Shown here: piece by piece, positions 8,579 through 19,262 of the stretch
Layout: every line of letters starts with the position of its first letter
Numbering within the stretch: the first letter of the stretch is position 1
Assembly (NCBI RefSeq): GCF_023499255.1
Contig: NZ_CP092183.1
Location: forward strand, 1,681,501-1,745,500
Source of the DNA: Couchioplanes caeruleus
GTDB taxonomy: Bacteria; Actinomycetota; Actinomycetes; Mycobacteriales; Micromonosporaceae
Reading direction: 5' to 3'
DNA: 64,000 nt
Position numbers and translations under genes: made by a program
The notes under the pieces: model-generated
The model's input: the letters and a program-made list of their open reading frames with translations, nothing else
Databases searched by the model: none
Told to the model about the DNA's origin: nothing

Positions 8579-9537
8579 GGTGCCTCCTCGGAAGGGGTGC
8601 GGGTGGGTCGGAAAGAGCGGCCGTGGGTCTCGACGGCGATGCGGACGTCCTCGTCGACGAGGTCGGCGTTGAGGGCCACGGCAGCGGCGGATCCGGCGCC
8701 GGCGGCGGTGATGACCTGGGCGCGAGGGTCGACCACGTTGCCGGCCGCCCAGACCCCGGGGACGCTGGTGCGGCCCGTCGCGTCGGTGGTGACCCAGCCG
8801 TGCTCGTCGGTGTCGCAGCCGAGACCGGTCAGCAGATCGTTGTTGGGCACGAACCTCGGCGGGACGAACAGCGCGTCGCGCGGCACGACGCATCCGTCGC
8901 TCAGTTGCACGCCGCGCAGGTGGTCGTCGTCGATGACGAGCTGCTCGATGGTTCCCTCGACGATCCCGACGGCTCGGGCGGTGAGCTGCGTCCGTTCGGC
9001 GGCGGTCAGGATGCCGGGCGGGGTGAAGTAGACCAGGTCCTCGGTCCACTCCCGCACGATCTGGGCGTACCGGACGGCCCCGGCGGTGCCGCCGAGGACG
9101 CCGAGCTGCTGGTCGCGGACCTCGTGGCCGTGGCAGTAGGGGCAGTGCAGGACGTCGCGCGCCCAGCGTTCCCGCAGTCCCGGAACGTCGGGCAGCTCGT
9201 CACGCAGCCCGGTGGTGACCAGCAGGCGGCGCGCCGAGACTCGCTGCCCCTCAGCGACCTGCACCTGGAAGCCGGTGCCGGCGTCGGCCGCCAGACCGTC
9301 GACGGTGCCGTCGACGATCTCACCGCCGTAATGCCGGACCTCCTTACGGCCCGCCGCCAGCAGCTCACCCGGCGGGAGGCCGTCGCGGGACAGGTAGCCG
9401 TGCATGTGGGTGGCGGCTGCGTTGCGCGGGGCGCCGGAGTCCAGCACCAGCACGCTGCGGCGGGCCCGGGCGAGGACCAAGGCCGCGGACAGGCCGGCGG
9501 CGCCTCCGCCGATGATTGCTACGTCGTACTGGCTCAT
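8575..9537 (-). CDS. Thioredoxin-reductase-like FAD/NAD(P)H oxidoreductase
   Basis: A 320-residue flavoprotein with the low-molecular-weight thioredoxin reductase fold. The FAD-binding GGGAAG is at residues 10-15, and the redox pair CPYC at 132-135 sits inside the inserted NAD(P)H domain. A second glycine loop (LGVLGGTAG) and a C-terminal GVWAAGN FAD motif follow. There is no trxA neighbour. The gene is coupled to a small membrane protein and divergent from an XRE-cupin regulator, so the partner may be something other than thioredoxin. The closest functional guess is an NADPH-dependent disulfide reductase. Confidence 0.88.
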   Translation of the reverse strand: MSQYDVAIIGGGAAGLSAALVLARARRSVLVLDSGAPRNAAATHMHGYLSRDGLPPGELLAAGRKEVRHYGGEIVDGTVDGLAADAGTGFQVQVAEGQRVSARRLLVTTGLRDELPDVPGLRERWARDVLHCPYCHGHEVRDQQLGVLGGTAGAVRYAQIVREWTEDLVYFTPPGILTAAERTQLTARAVGIVEGTIEQLVIDDDHLRGVQLSDGCVVPRDALFVPPRFVPNNDLLTGLGCDTDEHGWVTTDATGRTSVPGVWAAGNVVDPRAQVITAAGAGSAAAVALNADLVDEDVRIAVETHGRSFRPTRTPSEEAP

Positions 9538-9612
9538 GGGTCGAGCCTGCTAGCGTCACGAACGCGGGCCAACGAATGTTGCCGTAACCGGGAATTGCGA
9601 GCGTGATCAGCC

Positions 9613-10218
9613 GTGGATCTCCCTCAGGCCGGCGGTGCGGATCCGCCCGGCGTCGCCCGAGCCCTCGAGCACGTCGCGGACCGTTTGAAGCGCGTACGGA
9701 CGCAGCGCCGGATGACCCTCACGGGGGTGGCAGCGGCGACCGGTATCTCGAAGAGCACCCTGTCGCGGCTCGAGAACGGGCAGCGGCGCCCCACCCTGGA
9801 ACTGCTGCTCGCCCTGTCGCTGGCGTACCGGGTGCCGCTGGACGATCTCGTGGGTGCTCCGGAGGTGGGCGACCCGCGGGTCCGGCTCAGGCCGAGCCGG
9901 GTGAAGGGCCGCACGGTGATCCCGCTGACGCGGCAGCCCGACGGCACCCAGGCGTGGAAGATCGTCATCCCGGTCGGCGCGGTGGTCCCGGAGCCCCGCG
10001 CCCATGACGGGTACGAGTGGATCTACGTGTTGTCCGGCCGTATGCGTCTCGTCCTGGGTGACCAGGACTGGGTGCTGGACGCGGGCGAGGTGGCCGAGTT
10101 CGACACCCGGGTGCCGCACTGGTTCGGCAGCACCGGCCGGGAGCCCGCCGAGATCCTGAGCATCTTCGGGCGCCCGGGCGAGCGGATGAGTGTGCGAACC
10201 GGGGGAGAGCCGGCCTGA
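9613..10218 (+). CDS. XRE-family regulator with C-terminal cupin domain
   Basis: A 201-residue regulator with a lambda-repressor-type helix-turn-helix at about residues 20-75 (TLTGVAAATGISKSTLSRLENG) and a cupin barrel at about 105-190 containing EWIYVLSGRMRLVLG. The cupin usually senses a small ligand or binds metal. It starts 75 bases from the divergently transcribed reductase gene. That layout suggests it controls the reductase and itself, but I see no convincing operator in the gap. Confidence 0.88.
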   Translation: MDLPQAGGADPPGVARALEHVADRLKRVRTQRRMTLTGVAAATGISKSTLSRLENGQRRPTLELLLALSLAYRVPLDDLVGAPEVGDPRVRLRPSRVKGRTVIPLTRQPDGTQAWKIVIPVGAVVPEPRAHDGYEWIYVLSGRMRLVLGDQDWVLDAGEVAEFDTRVPHWFGSTGREPAEILSIFGRPGERMSVRTGGEPA

Positions 10219-10297
10219 GCGCTCCCGCACCGGGCGTGGCGGGGGACACGGGCGGGTGGCAGGACGCCCGCCGGGCCCATCTGTCAGGATTTCAGGC

Positions 10298-11473
10298 ATG
10301 GAATACGTGGTCGCCTCCCTGATCCTGCTGGCGGTGCTGATCGTCGGGGCCGTGGGCCTCGTCGTGCCGCGCCTGCGCCGGCGTGAGCTGCCGCCGCGCG
10401 GGGAGAGCGGTGCGGGCACGACGACGCTCGAGCGGCCGCCCGCCGTGCCGTCCACCGACACGCTGCCGCCACTCATCGAGCGGCCGGCCGAGCCGTCGGT
10501 CGTCGAGGAGCCGGTGGTCGAGGCGCCGACCGTCGAGCGGCCCGAGCCCACCGCGGGCCGTCTGGTGCGGCTGCGGGCGCGGCTCAGCCGGTCGCAGAGC
10601 GTCTTCGGCCGGGGGCTGCTCAGCGTGCTCTCCCGCGACCACCTCGACGAGGACGCGTGGGAGGAGATCGAGGACAGCCTGATCAGCGCCGACGTCGGCG
10701 TCGAGGCGACCCAGGTCCTCGTCGAGCGGCTGCGGGAGCGGGTGCGGGTGCTGGGGACCCGTACGGTCGCCGAGGTGCGCCAGCAGCTGGCCGAGGAACT
10801 GACCGCGGCGCTGGACCCGGAGATGGACCGCAGCCTGCGGACCGCCCCGCACGACGGGCGGCCCGCGGTCGTCCTGGTCGTCGGCGTCAACGGCGCGGGC
10901 AAGACCACCACCTGCGGCAAGATCGGCCGGGTGCTGATCGCGGACGGGCGCACGGTGCTGTTCGGCGCCGCGGACACGTTCCGGGCCGCCGCCGCCGAGC
11001 AGCTGGCCACCTGGGGCGAGCGGGTCGGCGCGGAGACCGTCCGCGGCCCCGAGGGCGGTGACCCGGCCAGCGTCGCGTTCGACGCCGTGAAGCGGGGCAT
11101 CGACACCGGCATCGACACGGTGCTCGTCGACACCGCCGGCCGGCTGCAGAACAAGGTCGGCCTCATGGACGAGCTGGGCAAGGTCAAGCGGGTCGTGGAG
11201 AAGCACGGTCCGGTCGACGAGACACTGCTCATCCTGGACGCCACCACCGGCCAGAACGGCCTGGAGCAGGCGCGGGTGTTCACCGAGGTGGTGGACGTGA
11301 CCGGCGTCGTGCTGACCAAGCTGGACGGCACGGCCAAGGGCGGCATCGTCATCGCCGTGCAGCGCAAGCTGGGCATCCCGGTGAAGCTGGTGGGTCTGGG
11401 CGAGGGCCCCGACGATCTCGCGCCGTTCGAGCCCGCCGCCTTCGTCGAGGCGTTGCTTGGCTCCGACGCGTAG
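10298..11473 (+). CDS. ftsY: Signal recognition particle receptor FtsY
   Basis: FtsY is the membrane-associated SRP receptor GTPase that takes ribosome-nascent-chain complexes from Ffh. The 391-residue product has an N-terminal hydrophobic helix (VVASLILLAVLIVGAVGLVV), typical of actinobacterial FtsY, an acidic/proline linker, then the NG domain. G1 GVNGAGKT is near residue 196, DTAGR near 278 and TKLDGTAKGG near 340. The ATG at 10298 is preferred over an in-frame start about 100 bases upstream because it begins directly at the membrane helix. It is syntenic with smc and amt in relatives, and its partner ffh lies at 26857. Confidence 0.97.
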   Translation: MEYVVASLILLAVLIVGAVGLVVPRLRRRELPPRGESGAGTTTLERPPAVPSTDTLPPLIERPAEPSVVEEPVVEAPTVERPEPTAGRLVRLRARLSRSQSVFGRGLLSVLSRDHLDEDAWEEIEDSLISADVGVEATQVLVERLRERVRVLGTRTVAEVRQQLAEELTAALDPEMDRSLRTAPHDGRPAVVLVVGVNGAGKTTTCGKIGRVLIADGRTVLFGAADTFRAAAAEQLATWGERVGAETVRGPEGGDPASVAFDAVKRGIDTGIDTVLVDTAGRLQNKVGLMDELGKVKRVVEKHGPVDETLLILDATTGQNGLEQARVFTEVVDVTGVVLTKLDGTAKGGIVIAVQRKLGIPVKLVGLGEGPDDLAPFEPAAFVEALLGSDA

Positions 11474-11524
11474 TCTCGGGGACGGCAGGCCTGTGCATCA
11501 GCGCATTTCCAGGGGAGGTCGTGG

Positions 11525-12322
11525 GTGACGCAAGAGCCCGTCCGCGAGATCCCTCTGCACGGCGGCAACGTCAGCACGGTCTCGCGGGTCGGCGACACCG
11601 TGCGCCGCAACGCCGGCCCGTGGACGCCGGCCGTGCACTCGCTGCTCAACCACCTGCAGCGGGTCGGTTTCACCGGGTCGCCGCACGCCCTCGGGATGGA
11701 CGAGAAGGGCCGCGAGGTGCTGTCGTACCTCGACGGCGAGTGCGGTGAGTATCCGCTCGCGCCGCACTGGACCACCGAGGAAGCGCTGGTCACGGTCGCC
11801 ACGATGCTGCGGATGTTCCACGACGCGCAGTACGGCTTCCAGCCCCCGCCGAACGCGGTGTGGCGCAGCTTCGGCCCGCCGCCGCCCGACACCGAGGTGA
11901 TCTGCCACCACGACGCCGCCCCGCACAACGTGGTGTGGCGCCCCGACGGCACCCTCGCGCTCATCGACTTCGACCTGGCCTCGCCGGGCGCGCGCATCTA
12001 CGACGTGGCGTACGCGGCGTGGACGTGGGTGCCGCTGTTCAGCGACCGGGACTCGTACACGCTGGGGTGGAAGCGCCCCAACCGGCCGCGGCGGCTGCGG
12101 CTGTTCGCGGACGCGTACGGCCTGATCCCGCGCGACCGGCACCGCCTGGTCCGGACCATCCGCAAGCGGATCGTGGATCACGTCGAGGGCATCCGGCGGA
12201 TGGCCGCCGCCGGCGATCCCGCGTTCGTGCGGATCGTGCACAAGGGCCATCTGCGCCGGCCGATGCGCGACCTGCGGCTGCTCGACTACGAGCGGCACAC
12301 CCTCGAGTACGCGCTCAGGTAA
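11525..12322 (+). CDS. Phosphotransferase, aminoglycoside-phosphotransferase fold
   Basis: A 265-residue small-molecule kinase of the APH family. The catalytic loop reads CHHDAAPHNVV (Brenner-type HxDxxxxN), and the Mg-binding Asp is in ALIDFDLASPG. The N-terminal lobe is short. The GTG at 11525 has GGAGG 6 bases upstream. APH-fold proteins phosphorylate antibiotics, choline, homoserine and other metabolites, and nothing here fixes the substrate. It is a stand-alone gene between ftsY and the nitrogen operon. Confidence 0.85.
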   Translation: MTQEPVREIPLHGGNVSTVSRVGDTVRRNAGPWTPAVHSLLNHLQRVGFTGSPHALGMDEKGREVLSYLDGECGEYPLAPHWTTEEALVTVATMLRMFHDAQYGFQPPPNAVWRSFGPPPPDTEVICHHDAAPHNVVWRPDGTLALIDFDLASPGARIYDVAYAAWTWVPLFSDRDSYTLGWKRPNRPRRLRLFADAYGLIPRDRHRLVRTIRKRIVDHVEGIRRMAAAGDPAFVRIVHKGHLRRPMRDLRLLDYERHTLEYALR

Positions 12323-12384
12323 CACTCCTCTCGGGGCTTTGACCCCTGTTCACGCCGTTTTCGCCACGGGGTTGTGAGAGTTTC

Positions 12385-12421
12385 TTCACACGTACGAAAC
12401 AACCGGTCACGCGCCGGAAAC
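12385..12421 (+). promoter_or_regulatory. GlnR-type operator upstream of amtB
   Basis: Two consecutive boxes fit the actinobacterial GlnR consensus GTnAC-n6-GAAAC: TTCAC-n6-GAAAC at 12385-12400 (one mismatch) and GTCAC-n6-GAAAC at 12406-12421 (exact), 5 bases apart. They lie about 150 bases before the amtB start. The spacing and downstream genes match known nitrogen-limitation activation sites of amtB. The site is seen directly; GlnR binding is inference. Confidence 0.75.
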
Positions 12422-12569
12422 CGCGTGTAGACCGTGCGCGAAACAGCCGGCCGGAAGGCTTCCCGCCACACCGGTCCTACGGCGCGACGCTGCCCGGAAG
12501 GCCGATTCAGCCCCGCTCTCGGTTGCGCCGCGGCGTGGGCATGGAGACACCTAACCGAGAGGAGGCAGC

Positions 12570-14323
<1,754 letters not shown>

Positions 14324-14335
14324 TCTTGGATACGA

Positions 14336-16600
14336 GTGAACTACATGGTCAGTGAGCCCCAGGCGGTACCGCGCGTGCCGTCTGGGGGCCCGCTTGCCAC
14401 CCAGAGGACGCACATCGGCGCTGCCGCCCGGGCTGACCGGGCCGCGGCGCTCGATGCGTGGCTGGCCCGGATGTTCCCCAGCCACCTGCCCGGCGTGAGC
14501 CTGGTCGCCGTGGGCGGGCTGGGCCGGCGCGACTGCGCGCCGTACAGCGACCTGGACCTGGTGCTGCTGCACAACGGCACGGCCGGCATCGACCGGATCG
14601 CCGCCGCGCTCTGGTACCCGATCTGGGACGCCCGGCTGGGCCTCGACCACTCGGTGCGGACGCTGCCCGAGGCGCTGTCGGTGGCCCACGACGACGTGAA
14701 GGTCGCGCTGGGCCTGCTCGACGCCCGGCACGTCGCCGGTGACGCCGCGCTGTCCGCCGAGCTGATCGCGGCCACCGGGGACCAGTGGCGGCGCACCGCC
14801 GTACGCCTGCTCCCGCAGCTGAAGGAGATCACCGCGACGCGGTGGGCGACCCACGGCGAGCTCGCGTTCCTGCTGGAGGGCGATCTCAAGGAGGCCGCCG
14901 GCGGGCTGCGCGACATGACGATCCTGCGCGGCATCGGCCGGGCCGGGGTCGCCGACACGTTGCGCCCCGCGGTGCGCGCGGCCGACCTGCGCCTGCTGGA
15001 CACGCGCGACGCCCTGCACCTGGCCGTGGGCCGCCGGGTCGACCGGCTCGTCGCGCAGGAACGCGGCGCGGTCGCGGAGCTGCTGGACCTGGACGACGGT
15101 GACACGCTGCTGCGGCGCGTCGCCGGGGACGCCCGGACGATCGCGCACGCCCTGGACGACGCGTGGCGGGCGGCCGACCGGTTGCGCAGCGGCCGCCGCC
15201 GCGGTGTGACCCAGGGCCGCCCGGTCCGTCGCCCGGTGGCCCGCGACGTGGTCGAACAGGACGGTGAGCTGGTGCTCGCCCGGACCGCGATCGGCCCGGT
15301 CCCGGATCCCACGCTCTCGCTGCGGGTGGCCGCCGCAGCCGCGACCGTGCGGCTGCCCATCGCCCGGGCCACCTGCGAATGGCTCGCCGCCTTCTGCCCG
15401 CCGCTGCCGACGCCGTGGCCGCCCGCGGCCCGGGCCGCGCTGGTCTCGCTGCTGGGGTCCGGTCCGGGCCTGCTGCCGGCCTGGGAGACCTGCGACCGGT
15501 ACGGGCTGATCGACGCCTGGCTGCCGGAGTGGGCCCGGATGCGCAGCCTCCCGCAGCACCACCCCGTGCACCGCTTCACGCTGGACCGGCACCTGGTGCA
15601 GGCGGCGTACGAGGCCAGCGCGTACGCCCGCGACGTGGAGCGCCCCGACCTGCTGCTGATCGGCGCGTTCCTGCACGACGTGGGCAAGGGGTTGCCCGGC
15701 GACCACAGCACCGTGGGCGCCCCGATCGCCGCCGACATCGCCACCCGCATCGGCCTGCCGCCCGCCGACGTGGCCACGGTGGAGAAGCTGGTCCGGCTGC
15801 ACCTGTTGCTGCCCGACATCGCGACCCGGCGGGACCTGAGCGACCCGGTGACGATCTCGACAGTGGCCGGGGCCGTCGGCGACACCGGCACCCTGGATCT
15901 GCTGCACGCGCTGGCCCGGGCCGATTCGCACGCCACCGGCCCCGCGGCCTGGTCGGACTGGAAGGGACGGCTGATCGAGGAACTCGTCCGCCGGGTGCAC
16001 ACCGCGCTCGACACGGGTGCCCTGCCCGCACCGCCCCAGCCCGACCCCGAGCTGCTCGAGGGCGACCTGCCCGCCGTACACCTCGAGGGCGACCGGGTCG
16101 CGGTGGCCGCGGCCGACCGCCGGGGCCTGCTCGGCAGCGTGGCGGCGTGCCTGGCCCTGCACCGCCTCGACGTGGTCGCGGCGGACGCGTGCTCGGTGGA
16201 CGGCCGCGCCATCGTCGAGTTCACCACCCAGCCCCGGTACGGCTCCCCGGCCGACCCGGTGGCGCTCGCCGCGGACCTGCGCCGGGTGGCCGTGGGGGAC
16301 GTGTCCGTGACCCAGCGGCTGCGCGCCCGGGCGAAGTCCGACCGGGCCGGCGCGGCACCGCGCGTGGTGTGGCTGCGCGAGGCCGCGACCGACGCCGTCG
16401 TGCTGGAACTGCGCGCACCCGACTCCTCGGGGCTGCTGTACCGCGTGGCCACGGCGCTCGACGACGCCGGCGCCGAGGTCCGCGCCGCGCGGATCTCCAC
16501 GCTGGGCGGTGACGTGGTGGACGCGTTCTACCTCGTCGGAGCCTGGGCGGACGAGGCGGAACGGGCGAGGGTCGAGGCGGCAGTGCTGGGCGTGGTCTGA
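14336..16600 (+). CDS. glnD: [Protein-PII] nucleotidyltransferase GlnD
   Basis: A bifunctional enzyme that modifies and demodifies GlnK in response to glutamine. The 754-residue product has the nucleotidyltransferase motif GGLGRRD...PYSDLDL at residues 60-75, an HD hydrolase domain with GAFLHDVGKG near 443, and two C-terminal ACT domains (about 580-650 and 680-750). It is shorter than the roughly 890-residue E. coli enzyme, as usual in actinobacteria. It starts 13 bases after glnK; the GTG at 14336 and an ATG at 14345 are both possible. Family knowledge from Streptomyces and Corynebacterium indicates adenylyltransfer. Confidence 0.95.
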   Translation: MNYMVSEPQAVPRVPSGGPLATQRTHIGAAARADRAAALDAWLARMFPSHLPGVSLVAVGGLGRRDCAPYSDLDLVLLHNGTAGIDRIAAALWYPIWDARLGLDHSVRTLPEALSVAHDDVKVALGLLDARHVAGDAALSAELIAATGDQWRRTAVRLLPQLKEITATRWATHGELAFLLEGDLKEAAGGLRDMTILRGIGRAGVADTLRPAVRAADLRLLDTRDALHLAVGRRVDRLVAQERGAVAELLDLDDGDTLLRRVAGDARTIAHALDDAWRAADRLRSGRRRGVTQGRPVRRPVARDVVEQDGELVLARTAIGPVPDPTLSLRVAAAAATVRLPIARATCEWLAAFCPPLPTPWPPAARAALVSLLGSGPGLLPAWETCDRYGLIDAWLPEWARMRSLPQHHPVHRFTLDRHLVQAAYEASAYARDVERPDLLLIGAFLHDVGKGLPGDHSTVGAPIAADIATRIGLPPADVATVEKLVRLHLLLPDIATRRDLSDPVTISTVAGAVGDTGTLDLLHALARADSHATGPAAWSDWKGRLIEELVRRVHTALDTGALPAPPQPDPELLEGDLPAVHLEGDRVAVAAADRRGLLGSVAACLALHRLDVVAADACSVDGRAIVEFTTQPRYGSPADPVALAADLRRVAVGDVSVTQRLRARAKSDRAGAAPRVVWLREAATDAVVLELRAPDSSGLLYRVATALDDAGAEVRAARISTLGGDVVDAFYLVGAWADEAERARVEAAVLGVV

Positions 16601-16678
16601 AAACCTCGTCACCTCCCGCGGGTCGCAGGCGTTGCCCCCTATGTCATTGAAGGGCGTAGCGAAGAGGTCTGTTGCCGC

Positions 16679-19192
16679 ATGGGGGATCCAGCCGGTCTGC
16701 TCGACGACTACCTGAGGGTCGCCCGGTACCACGTACAGCGGGCCGTGCCGCCGGTCGCGATCCGGTTGCGGTCGCTGGAGATGCGGCGGCTGCTGGGGTA
16801 CACGGCGCTGCGGGACACCGGGACCACGTACGAGGAGCTGCTGGCGGCCGCGCGTGGCGGTGACACCGAGTGGCTGCGGCGGATCCGCGCCGACGTCCGC
16901 CCGTCCGTGATCGCCGGGCTGGCTCAGACCATCGCGTTGCAGGACATGCTGCCCGGCGACCGCGACGACGCGCTGGCCCTGTACGAGCTGGTCCGTACCG
17001 CGCTCGGGGCCCCGGCCGTCCCGGGCGCCCACCAGGGGCTGCACGCCCAGCTGACGTACACGTGGCGGGGTGCCGCGGCGGCCCGCGAGCTGCTGGCGGC
17101 GTACCCGGACATCAGCGCGGCCATCCGCACGGACCTCGAGATGGACGTGGCCAACCCGTTCACCGGCGACGACGGCGTGCCCGTGGCGCCGTGGCTCGCC
17201 GCGTTCCAGCGGCTGATGCCGAGGCCGTACCCGGCGCTCGAGCCGGCGAACGGCCTGCCTCCGTTCGACCGGCTGACGGCCGCCGCCGAGGCCGCACCCG
17301 TCGAGGAGCCGCACCGGATCTCCGTGATCGTCACGGCGTTCCACCCCGACGAGGGCCTGATCACCGCGGTCCGGTCGATCCTCGCCCAGTCCTGGCGCAA
17401 CGTCGAGGTGATCATCGTCGACGACGCCTCGCCGCCGGAGTTCGACGAGGTGCTGCAGCGGGCCGTGGCGCTGGGCCCGCGGATCCGGCTGGTGAAGCAG
17501 TCGTCCAACCAGGGCACGTACGCCGGCCGCAACGCCGGGCTCGACGCCGCCGAGGGCGAGTTCGTCGCGTTCCAGGACTCCGACGACTGGTCCCACCCGC
17601 GCCGGCTCGAGCTGCAGGTCCGGCCGCTGCTCGAGAACTCCCGCACCGTCGCCACGACCAGCGACGGCCTGGCGGTCACCGAGCATCTCGTGCTGACCCG
17701 CCCGGCGGTACGCCGCGGCCGCTTCAACCCGTCGTCGCTGATGTTCCGCCGCCAGGTCGTGATGGACCGGATCGGCTACTTCGACCGGGTCCGCAAGGCC
17801 GCCGACTCCGAATACATCGGCCGGATGCGGGCGGTCTACGGCGAACGGGCGGTACGCCACGTCGAGTCCGAGCCGCTCGCGCTGATCCGGCTGTCGCAGG
17901 GCTCGCTGTCGCGGTCGGAGATCCGGGCGTACTGGATGCACCCGGCTCGGGTCGCGTACTCGTCGGCGTACCAGCAGTGGCACAGCCGCATCGCGGCCCG
18001 GGCGGCGAAACCCCACCTGCCACGGGACGGCGGCGAGCGGCCGTTCGCCGCGCCCGGCCACCTCCGGTACGCCCGGGGCGAGGCGCCGCCGCTGCCGGAG
18101 TACGACGTGGTGATGGCCGGCGACTGGCGGTTCCTGCAGGGCCCGCAGCTGTCCGCGATCGAGGAGATGCGGGCGCTCACGGACCGGGGGCTGCGGGTCG
18201 CCGTGCTGCACCTCGAGTCCGGGCGGCCGTTCGCGCGGCGCCGGCACGCGCTGTGCGACCCGATCCAGAAGATGATCAACGCGGGCCGGGTGGACCAGGT
18301 GCTCACCGGCGACGTCGCCGAGGCCGCGCTGCTGATCGTGCGGCACGCCGCGGTGCTGCAGTTCGCGCCGGGTGACGAAAGCCTGCTGCGTCCCCGCCAG
18401 GTGCTCGTCGTCGCCGACCAGGCCCCGGTACGCCGCGACGGCCTCGACCACCGGTACGAGCCGCAGGCGTGCACGCGCACGGCGGAGCGGCTGTTCGAGG
18501 CGCCGGTGTTGTGGTGCCCACAGGACCCCGAGGTGCGCTCGGCGCTGCGCGCGGACGAACCGTGGATCGAGCTGACGCCGTGGGACATGCCGACCGTCGT
18601 GGGCACCGAGCGGTGGGCGGCGGTCCGCGACGGCGCCACCCGGGACACGCCCGTGGTCGGCACCGACCTGTGCGACCAGGGGGTGTGGCCGCGCGACGCC
18701 CGGGAGTCGCTGTACGTGTACGACGACCTGGCCCGGGTGGACGTGCGGCTGCGGTTGCCGGACTGGCCGCGTACGGACTTCAGCCTGGGCGGCCCCCGTG
18801 CGCACCTCGTCTACGAGGCAGCGGACCTGAACCTGCGGACGTTCCTGCACCAGCTGGACTTCTACCTGCACTTCCCGCACCCGGAGGCGGTGGAGACGTT
18901 CTCCCGGCCGGCCCTGGAGGCGGCCGCGCAGGGGTGCGTCGTGGTGACGCCCGAACGGCACGCGGCCATGTTCGGCGATGCGGCCGTCTACTGTGCTCCG
19001 TCCGAGGTGGCGGGGCTGGTGAAGCGCTACGCCGCGGACCGGGTGCTCTTCGCCGAGCAGAGCCGCCGCGCGCGGGCCGTCGTGGCGAAGGCCCACCACG
19101 CCCAGCCGTACGTGGACCGCATCGCCGGCCTGGTGCACGCGCCCCGGACCGTCGCGCCCGCCCAGCGGCTCCCGGAACCTCAGCCGGCGTAG
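16679..19192 (+). CDS. Fused glycosyltransferase: GT2 (GT-A) plus GT-B-like C-terminal half
   Basis: An 837-residue probable glycan-assembly enzyme. Residues 1-205 are an unassigned, mostly helical region. From about residue 211 a GT2 domain starts with ISVIVTAFHPDEGLITAV, followed by VIIVDDAS and FQDSDDW, the DxD-type metal site. From about 470 a second domain begins (YDVVMAGDWRFL), and its end (ETFSRPALEAAAQGCVVVTPE) looks like the donor-binding half of GT4 glycosyltransferases. No membrane segment is obvious, so a cytoplasmic or peripheral location is likely. It begins the glycan block that interrupts the glnD-ffh order. Acceptor and donor sugars are unknown. Confidence 0.85.
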   Translation: MGDPAGLLDDYLRVARYHVQRAVPPVAIRLRSLEMRRLLGYTALRDTGTTYEELLAAARGGDTEWLRRIRADVRPSVIAGLAQTIALQDMLPGDRDDALALYELVRTALGAPAVPGAHQGLHAQLTYTWRGAAAARELLAAYPDISAAIRTDLEMDVANPFTGDDGVPVAPWLAAFQRLMPRPYPALEPANGLPPFDRLTAAAEAAPVEEPHRISVIVTAFHPDEGLITAVRSILAQSWRNVEVIIVDDASPPEFDEVLQRAVALGPRIRLVKQSSNQGTYAGRNAGLDAAEGEFVAFQDSDDWSHPRRLELQVRPLLENSRTVATTSDGLAVTEHLVLTRPAVRRGRFNPSSLMFRRQVVMDRIGYFDRVRKAADSEYIGRMRAVYGERAVRHVESEPLALIRLSQGSLSRSEIRAYWMHPARVAYSSAYQQWHSRIAARAAKPHLPRDGGERPFAAPGHLRYARGEAPPLPEYDVVMAGDWRFLQGPQLSAIEEMRALTDRGLRVAVLHLESGRPFARRRHALCDPIQKMINAGRVDQVLTGDVAEAALLIVRHAAVLQFAPGDESLLRPRQVLVVADQAPVRRDGLDHRYEPQACTRTAERLFEAPVLWCPQDPEVRSALRADEPWIELTPWDMPTVVGTERWAAVRDGATRDTPVVGTDLCDQGVWPRDARESLYVYDDLARVDVRLRLPDWPRTDFSLGGPRAHLVYEAADLNLRTFLHQLDFYLHFPHPEAVETFSRPALEAAAQGCVVVTPERHAAMFGDAAVYCAPSEVAGLVKRYAADRVLFAEQSRRARAVVAKAHHAQPYVDRIAGLVHAPRTVAPAQRLPEPQPA

Positions 19193-19262
19193 GCGTAACG
19201 GGCGGCGGTCGCTGCCGTTAGGGAACGTGTCGAAGACGGCGAACAACGGAGGTTCTGCGCAG

